DNA of 64,000 nt from Subdoligranulum variabile (GCA_004554775.1 SFKI01000002.1:186001-250000), one strand, 5' to 3'. Positions 50,610 through 58,850 are shown, counted from the first letter of the stretch. Notes: a model not told the origin generated them from the letters alone. Numbers and translations are program-made.

Positions 50610-51839
50610 TCAGCCCCGGTAACGCATACGCAGTTCTTCGCAATAAACGGCAAACGGTGCGCCCTGGGCGGGGTTATACGTGGCCAGCACACCGTCAAGC
50701 CGCCAGCCCATGCGCTTGTACAGGCTGATGGCACGTGTATTGGTGCTGAGGACGTCCAATGTGGGGTGGGCATGTTCAGGCAGTTTTTTGCGGGCAAAAT
50801 CCAGCAGCTTGGTGCCGATGCCCTGCCCGCGGGCGGATTCAGTCACAAACAGGTGGCCGATGCAGCCGGTTTTATGACAGACGCCAACCATGGCATCCGC
50901 CTCCCCTGTTTTGTTGTAGTGCAGGTAGAATGCCCATCCTTTTTTCTTTTCTGCGTCCAACTCAGGCCGCCAGAAATCCGGTGTCATTTCGGCCAGCTGT
51001 TCCCCGGTGCAGACCGGGGCGCAGACGGTGCGGCGGCCTTCGGCAAACAGCTCGGCGGCGCGGGCCATCTGATCTTCGACCTTGACCAGGCGCATGTTCT
51101 CGCCGCGCTTCCACTTGGGCAGCTCGGTGAGGGGGTGGGTTTCGCACCAGGCATCGTACAGGTCGGGACGGCGCTCCCGCGTGCGCTGGCGGCTCTGGTC
51201 GCCGCGCCAGGCGTCGATCTTTTTATGGTCACCGGTCAGAAGTACGGGCGGCACGGCGCGGCCCTCCCACACTTCGGGGCGGGTAAACTGGGGATATTCC
51301 AGCAGGCCGTCCCAGTAGCTTTCGTCCTGGTAGCCCTTTTCCTCGGCCAGTACGCCGGGCTGCAAGCGTAGCACACTGTCGGCCACGACCAGGCTGGCCA
51401 ACTCGCCGCCGGTCAGCACATAGTCGCCGATGGAAATTTCCTCGTCACCAAACGCGTCGATCACGCGCTGGTCAATGCCCTCGTAATGACCGCAGACCAG
51501 CGCCAGCGAGTCATAAGAGGCCAGCCGCTTGGCGGTCTCTTCATTATACTGTTGGCCTGCTGCTGTCAGAAAGACGACGTGCGGCTTGGCACGGCCCTGG
51601 GCGGTGCACTGCGCCTGCACGGCGCGCAGGCAGTCGGCAATAGGCTGCGCGTACAGCACCATGCCGCAGCCGCCGCCGTAGGGGTAGTCGTCGGTCTGCT
51701 TCTGCTTATTTTTGGTGTAGTCGCGGATCTGGTGGCAGTGCGCCTCGAACAGATTTTTGGCCCGCGCACGGCCCAGGATGCTGGCCGAGAGGAAGCTGTC
51801 GCACAGCTCCGGGAAGAGGGTCACAATGTCAATACGCAT
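50610..51839 (-). CDS. trmD: TrmD tRNA (m1G37) methyltransferase fused to a GNAT acetyltransferase
   Basis: 409 residues, whereas TrmD alone has about 245. Residues 1-245 are a complete TrmD: MRIDIVTLFPELCDSFLSAS, DDYPYGGGCGMVLYAQPI, LVCGHYEGIDQRV and DEEISIGDYVLTGGELA (the SAM-binding trefoil knot). The C-terminal half (about 255-405) is a GNAT domain: FLHYNK-like sheet, GCIGHLFVTESARGQGIGTKLLDFARKKL with the acetyl-CoA loop RGQGIG, then NTRAISLYKRMGWRLDG. No stop or frame change separates the parts, so this is one fusion protein. The methyltransferase guards against +1 frameshifting. The acetyl target is unknown. It ends the ribosome-related operon. Confidence 0.93.
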   Translation of the reverse strand: MRIDIVTLFPELCDSFLSASILGRARAKNLFEAHCHQIRDYTKNKQKQTDDYPYGGGCGMVLYAQPIADCLRAVQAQCTAQGRAKPHVVFLTAAGQQYNEETAKRLASYDSLALVCGHYEGIDQRVIDAFGDEEISIGDYVLTGGELASLVVADSVLRLQPGVLAEEKGYQDESYWDGLLEYPQFTRPEVWEGRAVPPVLLTGDHKKIDAWRGDQSRQRTRERRPDLYDAWCETHPLTELPKWKRGENMRLVKVEDQMARAAELFAEGRRTVCAPVCTGEQLAEMTPDFWRPELDAEKKKGWAFYLHYNKTGEADAMVGVCHKTGCIGHLFVTESARGQGIGTKLLDFARKKLPEHAHPTLDVLSTNTRAISLYKRMGWRLDGVLATYNPAQGAPFAVYCEELRMRYRG

Positions 51840-51842
51840 ACC

Positions 51843-52373
51843 TTACTCCTTGTCGCCATTGACGGCGTCGTTGAACATGCCGTCGATGGGCGTAACGAGG
51901 ATCGTGCGGGCATCAATGTCGATGGTTTTGACAAACTCCGGCACGGCGGGCAGCATATGCTTCTCGCCCGCGGCATCGGTGACGGTGTAGATATCTTGTG
52001 CGGCGGGGTGGTCGACTTCGGTCAGGGTTCCGTACACGGTGCCGTTGTCGGCGTCCTTGACCTCGCAGCCCAGCAGATCGTCGATGAAATAGCGGCCTTT
52101 GGGCAGACGGGCGTCGGCCTTGGCAAAGTAGTAGGTGCGGCCTACCTGGGCACGGGCGGCGTCCATATCGGTTACATCGGCCAGGCGCAGCAAGATCACA
52201 TTGCCCTGGGCACGCACGCCAAGCACGCGGCACTCCCCTGCGCCGTCGGCGGTGGCGTAGAGCCGCTTGAACTTGGCCAGAAATTCGGCACCGTCGCACA
52301 GCGGCAGGGCTTTCATTTCGCCGCGCACGCCGTGGGTCGATACGATCTTGCAGGCGGGAAGATAGCTTTGCAT
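51843..52373 (-). CDS. rimM: Ribosome maturation factor RimM
   Basis: 176 residues from the ATG at 52373 (AGGAGGATCATTCC upstream). Binds S19 and helps 30S head assembly. The N-terminal RimM barrel has IVSTHGVRGEMKALPLCD near 12. The C-terminal PRC-barrel has YFIDDLLGCEVKDADNGTVYG near 93 and LPAVPEFVKTIDIDARTILV at the end. Order khpA-rimM-trmD is standard in Firmicutes. Gap to trmD is 3 nt. Confidence 0.95.
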   Translation of the reverse strand: MQSYLPACKIVSTHGVRGEMKALPLCDGAEFLAKFKRLYATADGAGECRVLGVRAQGNVILLRLADVTDMDAARAQVGRTYYFAKADARLPKGRYFIDDLLGCEVKDADNGTVYGTLTEVDHPAAQDIYTVTDAAGEKHMLPAVPEFVKTIDIDARTILVTPIDGMFNDAVNGDKE

Positions 52374-52436
52374 GGAATGATCCTCCTTGCTGGAATAAAA
52401 AAGCACTTCACCAGACGGCAAAGTGCTTTAAAGGTT

Positions 52437-52670
52437 TTAGTCGATCTCAACGATGACTTTTTCGCCCTGGCGGACAGCAGCGGCACGCATAACAACGCGG
52501 ATTGCCTTTGCGATACGTCCCTGCTTGCCGATGACGCGGCCCATATCGGACTCAGCCACTTTGAGGTGATAGACGGTAGTGCCGTCATCACGCACGGGGT
52601 CAACGGTCACCTGCACAGCCTCCTTGTCTTCGACAAGGCCGCGGGCAACGGCTAATAAGAGTTCCTGCAT
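52437..52670 (-). CDS. khpA: KH-domain RNA-binding protein KhpA (YlqC)
   Basis: 77 residues, almost all one KH domain, with the GRVIGKQGRIAKAIR loop near residues 44-58 (GxxG). The partner KhpB is not in this window. In Firmicutes the gene lies between rpsP and rimM exactly as here. It binds RNA and affects cell elongation and expression in pneumococci (family knowledge). Confidence 0.94.
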   Translation of the reverse strand: MQELLLAVARGLVEDKEAVQVTVDPVRDDGTTVYHLKVAESDMGRVIGKQGRIAKAIRVVMRAAAVRQGEKVIVEID

Positions 52671-52704
52671 GTGGCGTTCCCTCCCTTATAACAAGGCGAA
52701 CAGA

Positions 52705-52944
52705 TTACAGAACGGAAGCTTTCTTCAGCAGCTCACGAACGGTGTCGGTGGGCTGAGCGCCGTTAGACAGCCACTGCTTGGCCTTATCGGCGTCAATGCT
52801 GACAACGCTGGGGTTCTTGGTGGGATCGTAGTAGCCGATTTCCTCAATGAAACGGCCGTCACGAGCAAAACGGCTGTCAGCGACAACAACGCGGTAGAAA
52901 GGAGCCTTCTTGGCGCCCATGCGGCGCAGACGAATCTTAACCAT
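52705..52944 (-). CDS. rpsP: 30S ribosomal protein S16
   Basis: 79 residues: MVKIRLRRMGAKKAPFYRVV, then VADSRFARDGRFIEEIGYYDP. Essential early 30S assembly protein. Ribosome site TGGAGGAAT directly upstream. Follows ffh by 108 nt with an inverted repeat in between. Confidence 0.96.
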   Translation of the reverse strand: MVKIRLRRMGAKKAPFYRVVVADSRFARDGRFIEEIGYYDPTKNPSVVSIDADKAKQWLSNGAQPTDTVRELLKKASVL

Positions 52945-52967
52945 AGTAATATTCCTCCAAAAATTGT

Positions 52968-53021
52968 TTTACGGCCCTTGCGGGGCTACTGTTTTATATT
53001 GTACATCCCGTGGGCCGTAAA
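52968..53021. repeat. Inverted repeat between ffh and rpsP
   Basis: Arms TTTACGGCCC (52968-52977) and GGGCCGTAAA (53012-53021) form a perfect 10-bp stem with a 34-nt loop that is part AT-rich. On minus the right part leads into AACAATTTTTGG. It may be a weak terminator after ffh or a leader structure for rpsP. Confidence 0.5.
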
Positions 53022-53052
53022 GCCGAGCGGGTCATACCGGATTTATGTGGGC

Positions 53053-54408
53053 TTAACGGCCAAAACCTTTGAAGCCGCCCATGCCGCCAAGGTTGCCCAG
53101 GCTGCGCATGAAGCCTTTAGGGTTGCGCTTGACCTTTTTCATCATCTTCTGCATCATGTCATACTGCTTGAGCAGTTTGTTGACATCCTCGACCGTAAGG
53201 CCGCAGCCTGCGGCGATGCGGCGCTTGCGCTTGGGGTTGATGATGGAAGGCTTGGCACGTTCCTCGGGAGTCATCGAGTAGATGATGGCCTCTATGTGAG
53301 GCAGGGCCTTTTCGTCCAGGGTGTCAGCGTCGATTTGGTTGCCGCCGGGCATCATGGCCAGCAGTGCCGAAGCACCGCCCATCTTTTTGATCTGCTTGAA
53401 CTGGGCCAGCAGGTCGTTCATGTCGAACTTGTTTTCCATCAGGCGCTTGGCAGCGTCCTCAGCTTCTTTGTCAGACTGAACGCTCTGCGCTTTCTCAATC
53501 AGGGAAAGCACATCGCCCATGCCCAGGATACGGCTGGACATGCGGGCCGGATAGAACGGCTCAAGGTCCTCCAGCTTTTCGCCGGTGCCCTGGAAATAGA
53601 TGGGCTTGCCAGTGACGGCCAGAACGGAGAGTGCAGCACCGCCGCGGGTATCGCCGTCGGTCTTGGTCAGGATGACGCCGGTAATGCCGATCTTCTCGTT
53701 GAAGGTCTTGGCTACATTGACGGCCTCCTGGCCGGACATGGCGTCCACGACCAGCAGCGTTTCGTCGACTTCGACATGCTGCTTGATGCGGACCAGCTCG
53801 TCCATCAGGGCGTCGTCGATCTGCAAGCGGCCTGCGGTATCGAGAATGACGATGTCATTGCCGTGGTCACGGGCGTATGCCATAGCCTTTTCGGCGATAA
53901 GCTCGGGCTTTTCGGTACCCATCGTGAAAACGGGGACGTTGACCTGCTCGCCGACGATCTTCAACTGCTCGATAGCGGCAGGACGGTAGACGTCACACGC
54001 GACAAGCAACGGGCGGCGGCCCTGGCTGCGGTAGTACCGGCCCAGCTTGGCGGCGTGGGTGGTTTTACCGTTACCTTGCAGGCCGCACATCATCAGCACA
54101 GTCTGGCCCTTGTTTTTGATGCGCAGGTACTGGGGTTCGTCGCCGCCCATCAACTTGGTAAGTTCCTCGTTGACGATCTTGACGACCTGCTGGGCGGGGG
54201 TCAGGCTTTCCATGACCTCCTGCCCCATTGCGCGCTCCGAAACCTGAGCGCAGAAGTCTTTGGCCACTTTGTAGTTGACATCAGCTTCCAGCAGCGCCAT
54301 GCGGACTTCGCGCATCGCAGCTTTGATGTCTGCCTCAGTCAGCTTGCCTTTTCCGCGCAGTTTTTTGAATACGCCGTTCAGGCGATCGGTTAAAGACTCA
54401 AACGCCAT
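53053..54408 (-). CDS. ffh: Signal recognition particle protein Ffh
   Basis: 451-residue SRP54 homologue. N domain about 1-85, G domain about 90-295 with G1 GLQGNGKTTHAAKLG near 107, DTAGRL near 190 and TKTDGDTRGGA near 248. The methionine-rich M domain (about 300-450) binds the signal peptide and 4.5S RNA (RKRRIAAGCGLTVEDVNKLL and the QYDMMQKMMKK stretch). The ATG overlaps the ylxM stop region. Targets nascent membrane and secreted proteins with FtsY. Confidence 0.97.
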   Translation of the reverse strand: MAFESLTDRLNGVFKKLRGKGKLTEADIKAAMREVRMALLEADVNYKVAKDFCAQVSERAMGQEVMESLTPAQQVVKIVNEELTKLMGGDEPQYLRIKNKGQTVLMMCGLQGNGKTTHAAKLGRYYRSQGRRPLLVACDVYRPAAIEQLKIVGEQVNVPVFTMGTEKPELIAEKAMAYARDHGNDIVILDTAGRLQIDDALMDELVRIKQHVEVDETLLVVDAMSGQEAVNVAKTFNEKIGITGVILTKTDGDTRGGAALSVLAVTGKPIYFQGTGEKLEDLEPFYPARMSSRILGMGDVLSLIEKAQSVQSDKEAEDAAKRLMENKFDMNDLLAQFKQIKKMGGASALLAMMPGGNQIDADTLDEKALPHIEAIIYSMTPEERAKPSIINPKRKRRIAAGCGLTVEDVNKLLKQYDMMQKMMKKVKRNPKGFMRSLGNLGGMGGFKGFGR

Positions 54409-54796
54409 CTGTATCCTCCTGCGCGTCGAGACGCTCTATGATCTTCAGCATTTCGTCGGTATCCGTGCGGATGCGCGGCACCGGGTTGAACAGCCCTGAA
54501 TTGCAGCAGCGGATCTCCATGACCAGTTGGTGCAGCCTGGCAAGATCCTCCTGCATTCTGGCGTGGCGGCGGGCGTTGCCCAACTGCGCTTCCAACTCAT
54601 CCAGGGCGGCTTCGCCATGCTTGATGGCGTCCCGCACCCCCTGGCGGGTGATGCCGAAGTTCTCGGCAATCTCGGCCAGGGAAAGATCCTCGTCATAATA
54701 TTCGGTAAGGATAGCACGCTGCTTTTCGGTGAGGGCTGGGCCGTAGAAGTCCAGCAGCACCGAATACGCCAGGTTTTTCTGCGGTTTTCCCGCCAT
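54398..54796 (-). CDS. YlxM-family SRP-associated helix-turn-helix protein
   Basis: 132 residues. UPF0122/YlxM family, found beside ffh in Firmicutes and reported to help SRP function in streptococci. The helix-turn-helix lies near 30-75: LTEKQRAILTEYYDEDLSLA and EIAENFGITRQGVRDAIKHGE, similar to a sigma factor region 4. The end overlaps the ffh start by 11 nt. First gene of the operon, with a near-perfect promoter. Confidence 0.93.
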   Translation of the reverse strand: MAGKPQKNLAYSVLLDFYGPALTEKQRAILTEYYDEDLSLAEIAENFGITRQGVRDAIKHGEAALDELEAQLGNARRHARMQEDLARLHQLVMEIRCCNSGLFNPVPRIRTDTDEMLKIIERLDAQEDTDGV

Positions 54797-54828
54797 GACC
54801 TGCGCCCTCCTTTGCTGTCCTTGCGGTG

Positions 54829-54849
54829 TGTAAAGTGTTTTTCTTTACA
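54829..54849. promoter_or_regulatory. Inverted repeat in the ylxM-ffh leader
   Basis: Perfect TGTAAAG / CTTTACA repeat with a 7-nt spacer, between the start of transcription (about 54853) and the ylxM ribosome site. It is either an operator or a small leader hairpin. Confidence 0.45.
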
Positions 54850-54860
54850 TCGGCTTATGA

Positions 54861-54889
54861 ATTATAGCAGATAGCCGCCCGGAAGTCAA
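54861..54889 (-). promoter_or_regulatory. Strong sigmaA promoter of ylxM-ffh-rpsP-khpA-rimM-trmD
   Basis: On minus: -35 TTGACT (54884-54889), 17-bp spacer, -10 TATAAT (54861-54866). Confidence 0.85.
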
Positions 54890-54966
54890 GAGGTTTTGCG
54901 GCTTTTTGCGATTTCAGGCAGAAAAATATTTATATGGGAAAGGATGCAAAACGACAAGAAGTATGC

Positions 54967-54972
54967 TATAAT
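54967..54972 (+). promoter_or_regulatory. Extended -10 promoter of the cysteine-synthase-like gene
   Basis: TATGCTATAAT contains TGC followed by a perfect TATAAT. The -35 (TGCAAA at 17 bp) is weak, as usual for extended -10 promoters. Confidence 0.6.
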
Positions 54973-55005
54973 TAAATTTACTTTGTCGAAAGGAGTATTG
55001 CGTTC

Positions 55006-55899
55006 ATGCCGATTCTGCGCAGTTACTATCAGGATGTATACCGTTCCCCTGTTGTGCGGCTGGACGGCTACTCCGGCCGCCATGGGCTGGCGTCCAGCAT
55101 ATTGGCGTATCTGGACTTTGGCGGCGCTACCGGCACGGCAAAAGACGGCCTGGCCGAAACGATGCTGGCCTTTGCGACTGAGCGCGGCGCGTTGCAGCCC
55201 GGCATGCCGGTGGTGGAAGCCAGTTCCGGCAGCTTTGGTGCGGCACTGGCGGTAAGCTGCGCGACGACGGGACACCCCTGCATTTTGGTAGTGCCCAGCA
55301 ACCTGCCTATTGCACGCCGCCAGCGGCTGCAGGATTTAGGGGCCAAAATCGTGGTGTGCAGCAGCGGCGGGCGCCGTGCGATGGACCGCATTGCACAGGA
55401 GACTGCCGAGCGCTACCATGGCTATTTTACCCACTACTTTGCCAACGATGACAACCCCGAGTACCATCGTCGCGTGACCGGCCCGCAGATTTTAAAAGCC
55501 GCCGGGGACAGCATTGATGCCATCGTCATTGGTGTGGGCAGCGGCGGCACCGTGACCGGCGTGGCCGAGTACATTAAGGCATGGAACAGCATGATCCGCA
55601 TTGTGGCGGTAGAGCCTGTCGAGTGCGCTGCGATTTCCGGCGGTTTTATCGGCCAGCACGGCATTGCGGGCATTGGCCCCGGATTTGTGCCGGAAAACTA
55701 CAACCCCTATGTGGTGGATACGGTGCTGACCGTGACCACCGCCGATGCCGAGCGGGCCTCGAAGGAAGTGCTGCTGTGTGATGGCATCCCCGCCTGTACG
55801 AGCGGCGGTGCGACGCTGGCCGCTGCCGTGCAGCTGATGGAGATGGGCAAGGCCAAGCGCCCGCTGTGCATCTTTGCCGGGCGGCGGATGTACGAATAA
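55006..55899 (+). CDS. Divergent cysteine-synthase-like PLP enzyme
   Basis: 297-residue fold-type II PLP enzyme of the CysK/cystathionine-beta-synthase family. The PLP lysine lies in GATGTAKDGLAETML near residue 46 (CysK: GGSVKDR). The substrate loop is EASSGSFGAALA near 68 instead of the nearly invariant T/S-SGNTG. The phosphate loop is GVGSGGTVTGV near 185, matching GTGGT. The C-terminal PLP-ring residue lies in CTSGGATLAAA (SSGAA in CysK). The altered substrate loop and the missing Asn argue for another substrate or reaction than O-acetylserine sulfhydrylation. No cysE or sulfur gene is near. ATG 55006 follows AAAGGAG. Confidence 0.85.
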   Translation: MPILRSYYQDVYRSPVVRLDGYSGRHGLASSILAYLDFGGATGTAKDGLAETMLAFATERGALQPGMPVVEASSGSFGAALAVSCATTGHPCILVVPSNLPIARRQRLQDLGAKIVVCSSGGRRAMDRIAQETAERYHGYFTHYFANDDNPEYHRRVTGPQILKAAGDSIDAIVIGVGSGGTVTGVAEYIKAWNSMIRIVAVEPVECAAISGGFIGQHGIAGIGPGFVPENYNPYVVDTVLTVTTADAERASKEVLLCDGIPACTSGGATLAAAVQLMEMGKAKRPLCIFAGRRMYE

Positions 55900-55942
55900 G
55901 CCGATTGTAACAACTTTGCAACACGTGTGAAATGTGAGCCGT

Positions 55943-55976
55943 AAGCCGCATCCTGTCTGGCCAGGGTGCGGCTTTT
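55943..55976 (+). terminator. Terminator after the cysteine-synthase-like gene
   Basis: AAGCCGCATCCTG / CAGGGTGCGGCTTTT (one imperfect step). It overlaps the following extended -10 promoter (TGCTATACT, -10 at 55981-55986) for the lipoprotein genes. Confidence 0.75.
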
Positions 55977-56027
55977 ATGCTATACTATTTCTATATAGAA
56001 GTAACCCAAAGCAAGGAGGGAGAACAA

Positions 56028-57347
56028 ATGAAGCGAATGCTTTGTGCCGCCATGGCGCTGCTGTTGACGGGCTGCGCGGCGAAACCGGCGCAGAGTGCAA
56101 GCATGCCTGCCGCCACGCAGACACCCGAAGCTGCTGTGACGCCTGCACCGGAGGCGACCGAAGCACCAGCTGTATCCGAGCCAGAAACGCCGGAAACGCC
56201 TGCTGCGGAGAGCACCAGCTATACAGCGATCATGCTGCCGCAGCGCGACAGCTACCCGCCTGTTATGCTGGCCGAGGATGATCTGGTTTCGGACGGGTAT
56301 TATACGATGTGCCAGAACGGCAAGTGGGGCCTGATGGAGAGCGACGGCACGGTACTGCTGCCCTGCCGGGCTGACTACCCTGTACGACGCTGCGCAGGCG
56401 ATACCCTCAAGTGGCATTATGTTGTCAGCGACAGCGATGAGAACTGGCAGGCATACAACGACACTTTGGCTGCGGCAAATGCTGGGAAACTTTGCAGCGG
56501 TGAGCATGACTGTCTGCTTTTAGCCTGGACCTATGATATCAACAGCGGCAAGGTGAGCAAAAGCGCCGGTATGCTGGGCAGTGAGGAACCGCTGGGTGCC
56601 GTGGATGCAATGTGCGGCGAATATCTCCCCTGCCAGCGCTGCGAATGGATGGACGGCAACGGCGACACCAATTATTATTATTATGAAATAGCCGAGGCCG
56701 GCGGTTATGTGCTTGCCAATGCAGACGGTGAACTGCTGAACGATACCGTCTACGAGGATGCCGGCTGCTTCTATGACCAGAACCTTGCCCCGGTGAGGCT
56801 GAACGGCAAGTGGGGCTATATCAATTCGCAGGGGGAGCTGGTAACAGATACCGTGTACGAGCCGGTTTATGGTATAGACTACGCGAATAACTATGCACTG
56901 CGGTATGCCTCTCCGCTGCTGAACGGCTATGCGGCTGCCTGCCGGGATGGCAAGTGGGGCGTGATAGATTCCACCGGGAAGGAATACATCCCCTGTGAGT
57001 ACGAGTATGCCGCCTGGAACGGGCATGTATTGTGGCTGAAACAGAACGGCGAATGGCAGAGCCAACGCATCCCCGGTGTGCCCAAGGATTGGACAGACAC
57101 GAAGATGAACATCTGGACCTACCCGAAAGAGCTGAAAGCCACCGACCATTACTGGCGCGTCACCTCGGATGTGGGGCTGAACATGCGCGTAGGTCCGGGG
57201 ACCAACTACAATAAATGGCAGTTGGTGCCCGCGCATACCTGCCTCCAGGACTTGGGCCATAACGAGGATAACACCTGGATGCTGAGCAAATATGCCGGGT
57301 GGTATGGCTGGGTGAGCATGGAATACCTGGAAGAAGTAACGCAATAA
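56028..57347 (+). CDS. WG-repeat lipoprotein with C-terminal SH3 domain (first of two)
   Basis: 439 residues from the ATG at 56028 behind AAGGAGGG. Lipobox LTGC (Cys15) and a T/P/E/A linker to about residue 75. WG-type repeats follow: GKWGLMESDGTVLLPC (about 103), GKWGYINSQGELVTDTVYEP (about 265) and GKWGVIDSTGKEYIPCEYEY (about 313). The bacterial SH3-like tail (about 385-436) has GLNMRVGPGTNYNKWQLV. Secreted and lipid-anchored. SH3b domains often bind peptidoglycan, and WG repeats are of unknown role. It is a close paralogue of the next gene, the result of a tandem duplication. Confidence 0.88.
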   Translation: MKRMLCAAMALLLTGCAAKPAQSASMPAATQTPEAAVTPAPEATEAPAVSEPETPETPAAESTSYTAIMLPQRDSYPPVMLAEDDLVSDGYYTMCQNGKWGLMESDGTVLLPCRADYPVRRCAGDTLKWHYVVSDSDENWQAYNDTLAAANAGKLCSGEHDCLLLAWTYDINSGKVSKSAGMLGSEEPLGAVDAMCGEYLPCQRCEWMDGNGDTNYYYYEIAEAGGYVLANADGELLNDTVYEDAGCFYDQNLAPVRLNGKWGYINSQGELVTDTVYEPVYGIDYANNYALRYASPLLNGYAAACRDGKWGVIDSTGKEYIPCEYEYAAWNGHVLWLKQNGEWQSQRIPGVPKDWTDTKMNIWTYPKELKATDHYWRVTSDVGLNMRVGPGTNYNKWQLVPAHTCLQDLGHNEDNTWMLSKYAGWYGWVSMEYLEEVTQ

Positions 57348-57389
57348 GGGCAAGGTATATCCTTATAAAGAAAGTAGGGAGTGAAAGCG

Positions 57390-58730
57390 ATGAAACGGAT
57401 TGCTTGTGCTGCTATGGCACTGCTGTTGACAGGATGCGCTGCCGGGAAAGTTTCTGATATACAGCCCACAGACGCAGCCACACCCGAAACCACCGCCATA
57501 GCCACGGCGGAGACCGCCGAAAGTGCCGCACTCCCTGCGCCGACAACTGCCCCGCCGCAAGGGCTTGTGCCGACAGATGCAGCGGTGCTGGATTATGATG
57601 ATATCCGGCTCATTGCCTACGAGCGAGACTTTCAGCCTTACCCGGAGACCGACTATTACACGATGTGCAAGGACGGCCTGTGGGGCCTGATGCGCAGCGA
57701 TGGCACCGAAGTACTGCCCTGCCGCGCACCGCAGCCGCTGTTTGAATGTTTTATTGATGGCCGACGCTGGCACGGCTACCTGGACAGTCTGCCGTGGGAT
57801 GAGATATTAGCCGAAGAAAAGCGGCTCAACGTTCTGCTGCGGGAAAGCGGCGACGGCATGCTCTGCGCGGCCCACGATGGCGGTACTTATCTGGATTTTG
57901 TCTACCTGACAGATTACAAAGTATATACCTACAGCGGTTCGATGGGCCCGGGAAAATTAGCCGCACCGACAGACGAAGACATGCTGCTGTACAGCGGCCA
58001 GGTGGACGGCTATGTGCCGGTCCAGACCGGCGTAACGGAAGACGAGGGCGACGACCACGTCAGTATTATCAGTGATGGACAGTACATTTACCGCCGCCGC
58101 AATGGCAGTGCAGCAAACATTTACCACTACACCCTTGCCGACTACTTTTTTGATGCAACGCTTGCCCCCGCAGAGCGGGACGGCAAGTGGGTGTATCTGG
58201 GCACGATGGGCGAGGAAGTGACGCCGGTTTGGTACGATAGTGTGTACTATATCAGCACTTCCAAAAATGGTTCCTTCCTTTTCCAGCGTGCCGCGCCGCT
58301 TCTGAACGGCTATGCCCCCGTGAGCCGCAACGGGAAATTCGGCCTGCTGGATCGCGCAGGGGCAGAATATGTTCCCTGCACGTATGATGGCCTTGTGTGG
58401 GACGGCGGCACCACCTGGATCAAGCTGGACGACGGATGGCACCAGTACACGATCCCCGATGTGACAAAGCCTGACCCTCTGGACGACTTGCCGGAGGACA
58501 TCACCGCGCCCGACACGCGCACCTTCTCCTATGCCCGCGTTATCACCGAGGGCGACCGCCTGAACCTGCGCGCCGGGCCGGGCACAGAGTATGATATTGT
58601 GGGAAAGATCCCGGAGTATACGTCCCTGCGCATCTACGGTTCTGCCAATACGGCCCCCGCCTGGGTGCTGGTGCAGTATCAGGGCCAGTTTGGCTGGAGC
58701 AACCTGGATTATCTGGAACGAAGCTATTAA
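57390..58730 (+). CDS. WG-repeat lipoprotein with C-terminal SH3 domain (second of two)
   Basis: 446 residues from the ATG at 57390 (TAGGGAGTGA upstream; an in-frame GTG at 57381 is less likely). The signal peptide MKRIACAAMALLLTGCAAG is nearly identical to that of the previous gene. WG-type units: GLWGLMRSDGTEVLPCRA (about 92), DGKWVYLGTMGEEVTPVWYD (about 262) and NGKFGLLDRAGAEYVPCTYD (about 313). The SH3-like tail has RLNLRAGPGTEYDIVGKI. Sequence between the repeats is strongly diverged from its twin. Possible surface sensors or wall-binding proteins. Function unknown. Confidence 0.88.
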   Translation: MKRIACAAMALLLTGCAAGKVSDIQPTDAATPETTAIATAETAESAALPAPTTAPPQGLVPTDAAVLDYDDIRLIAYERDFQPYPETDYYTMCKDGLWGLMRSDGTEVLPCRAPQPLFECFIDGRRWHGYLDSLPWDEILAEEKRLNVLLRESGDGMLCAAHDGGTYLDFVYLTDYKVYTYSGSMGPGKLAAPTDEDMLLYSGQVDGYVPVQTGVTEDEGDDHVSIISDGQYIYRRRNGSAANIYHYTLADYFFDATLAPAERDGKWVYLGTMGEEVTPVWYDSVYYISTSKNGSFLFQRAAPLLNGYAPVSRNGKFGLLDRAGAEYVPCTYDGLVWDGGTTWIKLDDGWHQYTIPDVTKPDPLDDLPEDITAPDTRTFSYARVITEGDRLNLRAGPGTEYDIVGKIPEYTSLRIYGSANTAPAWVLVQYQGQFGWSNLDYLERSY

Positions 58731-58732
58731 TT

Positions 58733-58765
58733 ACAGCCCCGGACGGATGCAGCGCCCGGGGCTGT
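58733..58765 (+). terminator. Terminator after the WG lipoprotein pair
   Basis: ACAGCCCCGG / CCGGGGCTGT hairpin, followed by a weak T-rich stretch (ACGATTTGATT). Confidence 0.6.
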
Positions 58766-58806
58766 ACGATTTGATTGGTATGGCATAGCATATCCTGCGG
58801 CCTTTT

Positions 58807-58837
58807 CACATAGAATTTGACAGAAAATTTCTATGTG
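58807..58837. repeat. Inverted repeat over the spoIIID leader
   Basis: CACATAGAA (58807-58815) and TTCTATGTG (58829-58837) are perfect 9-bp arms 13 bp apart. The right arm directly precedes the GGGGAGGG ribosome site, so it could be an operator or a structure that limits translation. Confidence 0.55.
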
Positions 58838-58850
58838 GGGAGGGCAGACT

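Noticed and set aside
50471..50797. 108-codon frame on minus after trmD
   Set aside because: Most of it overlaps the trmD-GNAT coding sequence in another frame, and no ribosome site was found for the remaining tail.
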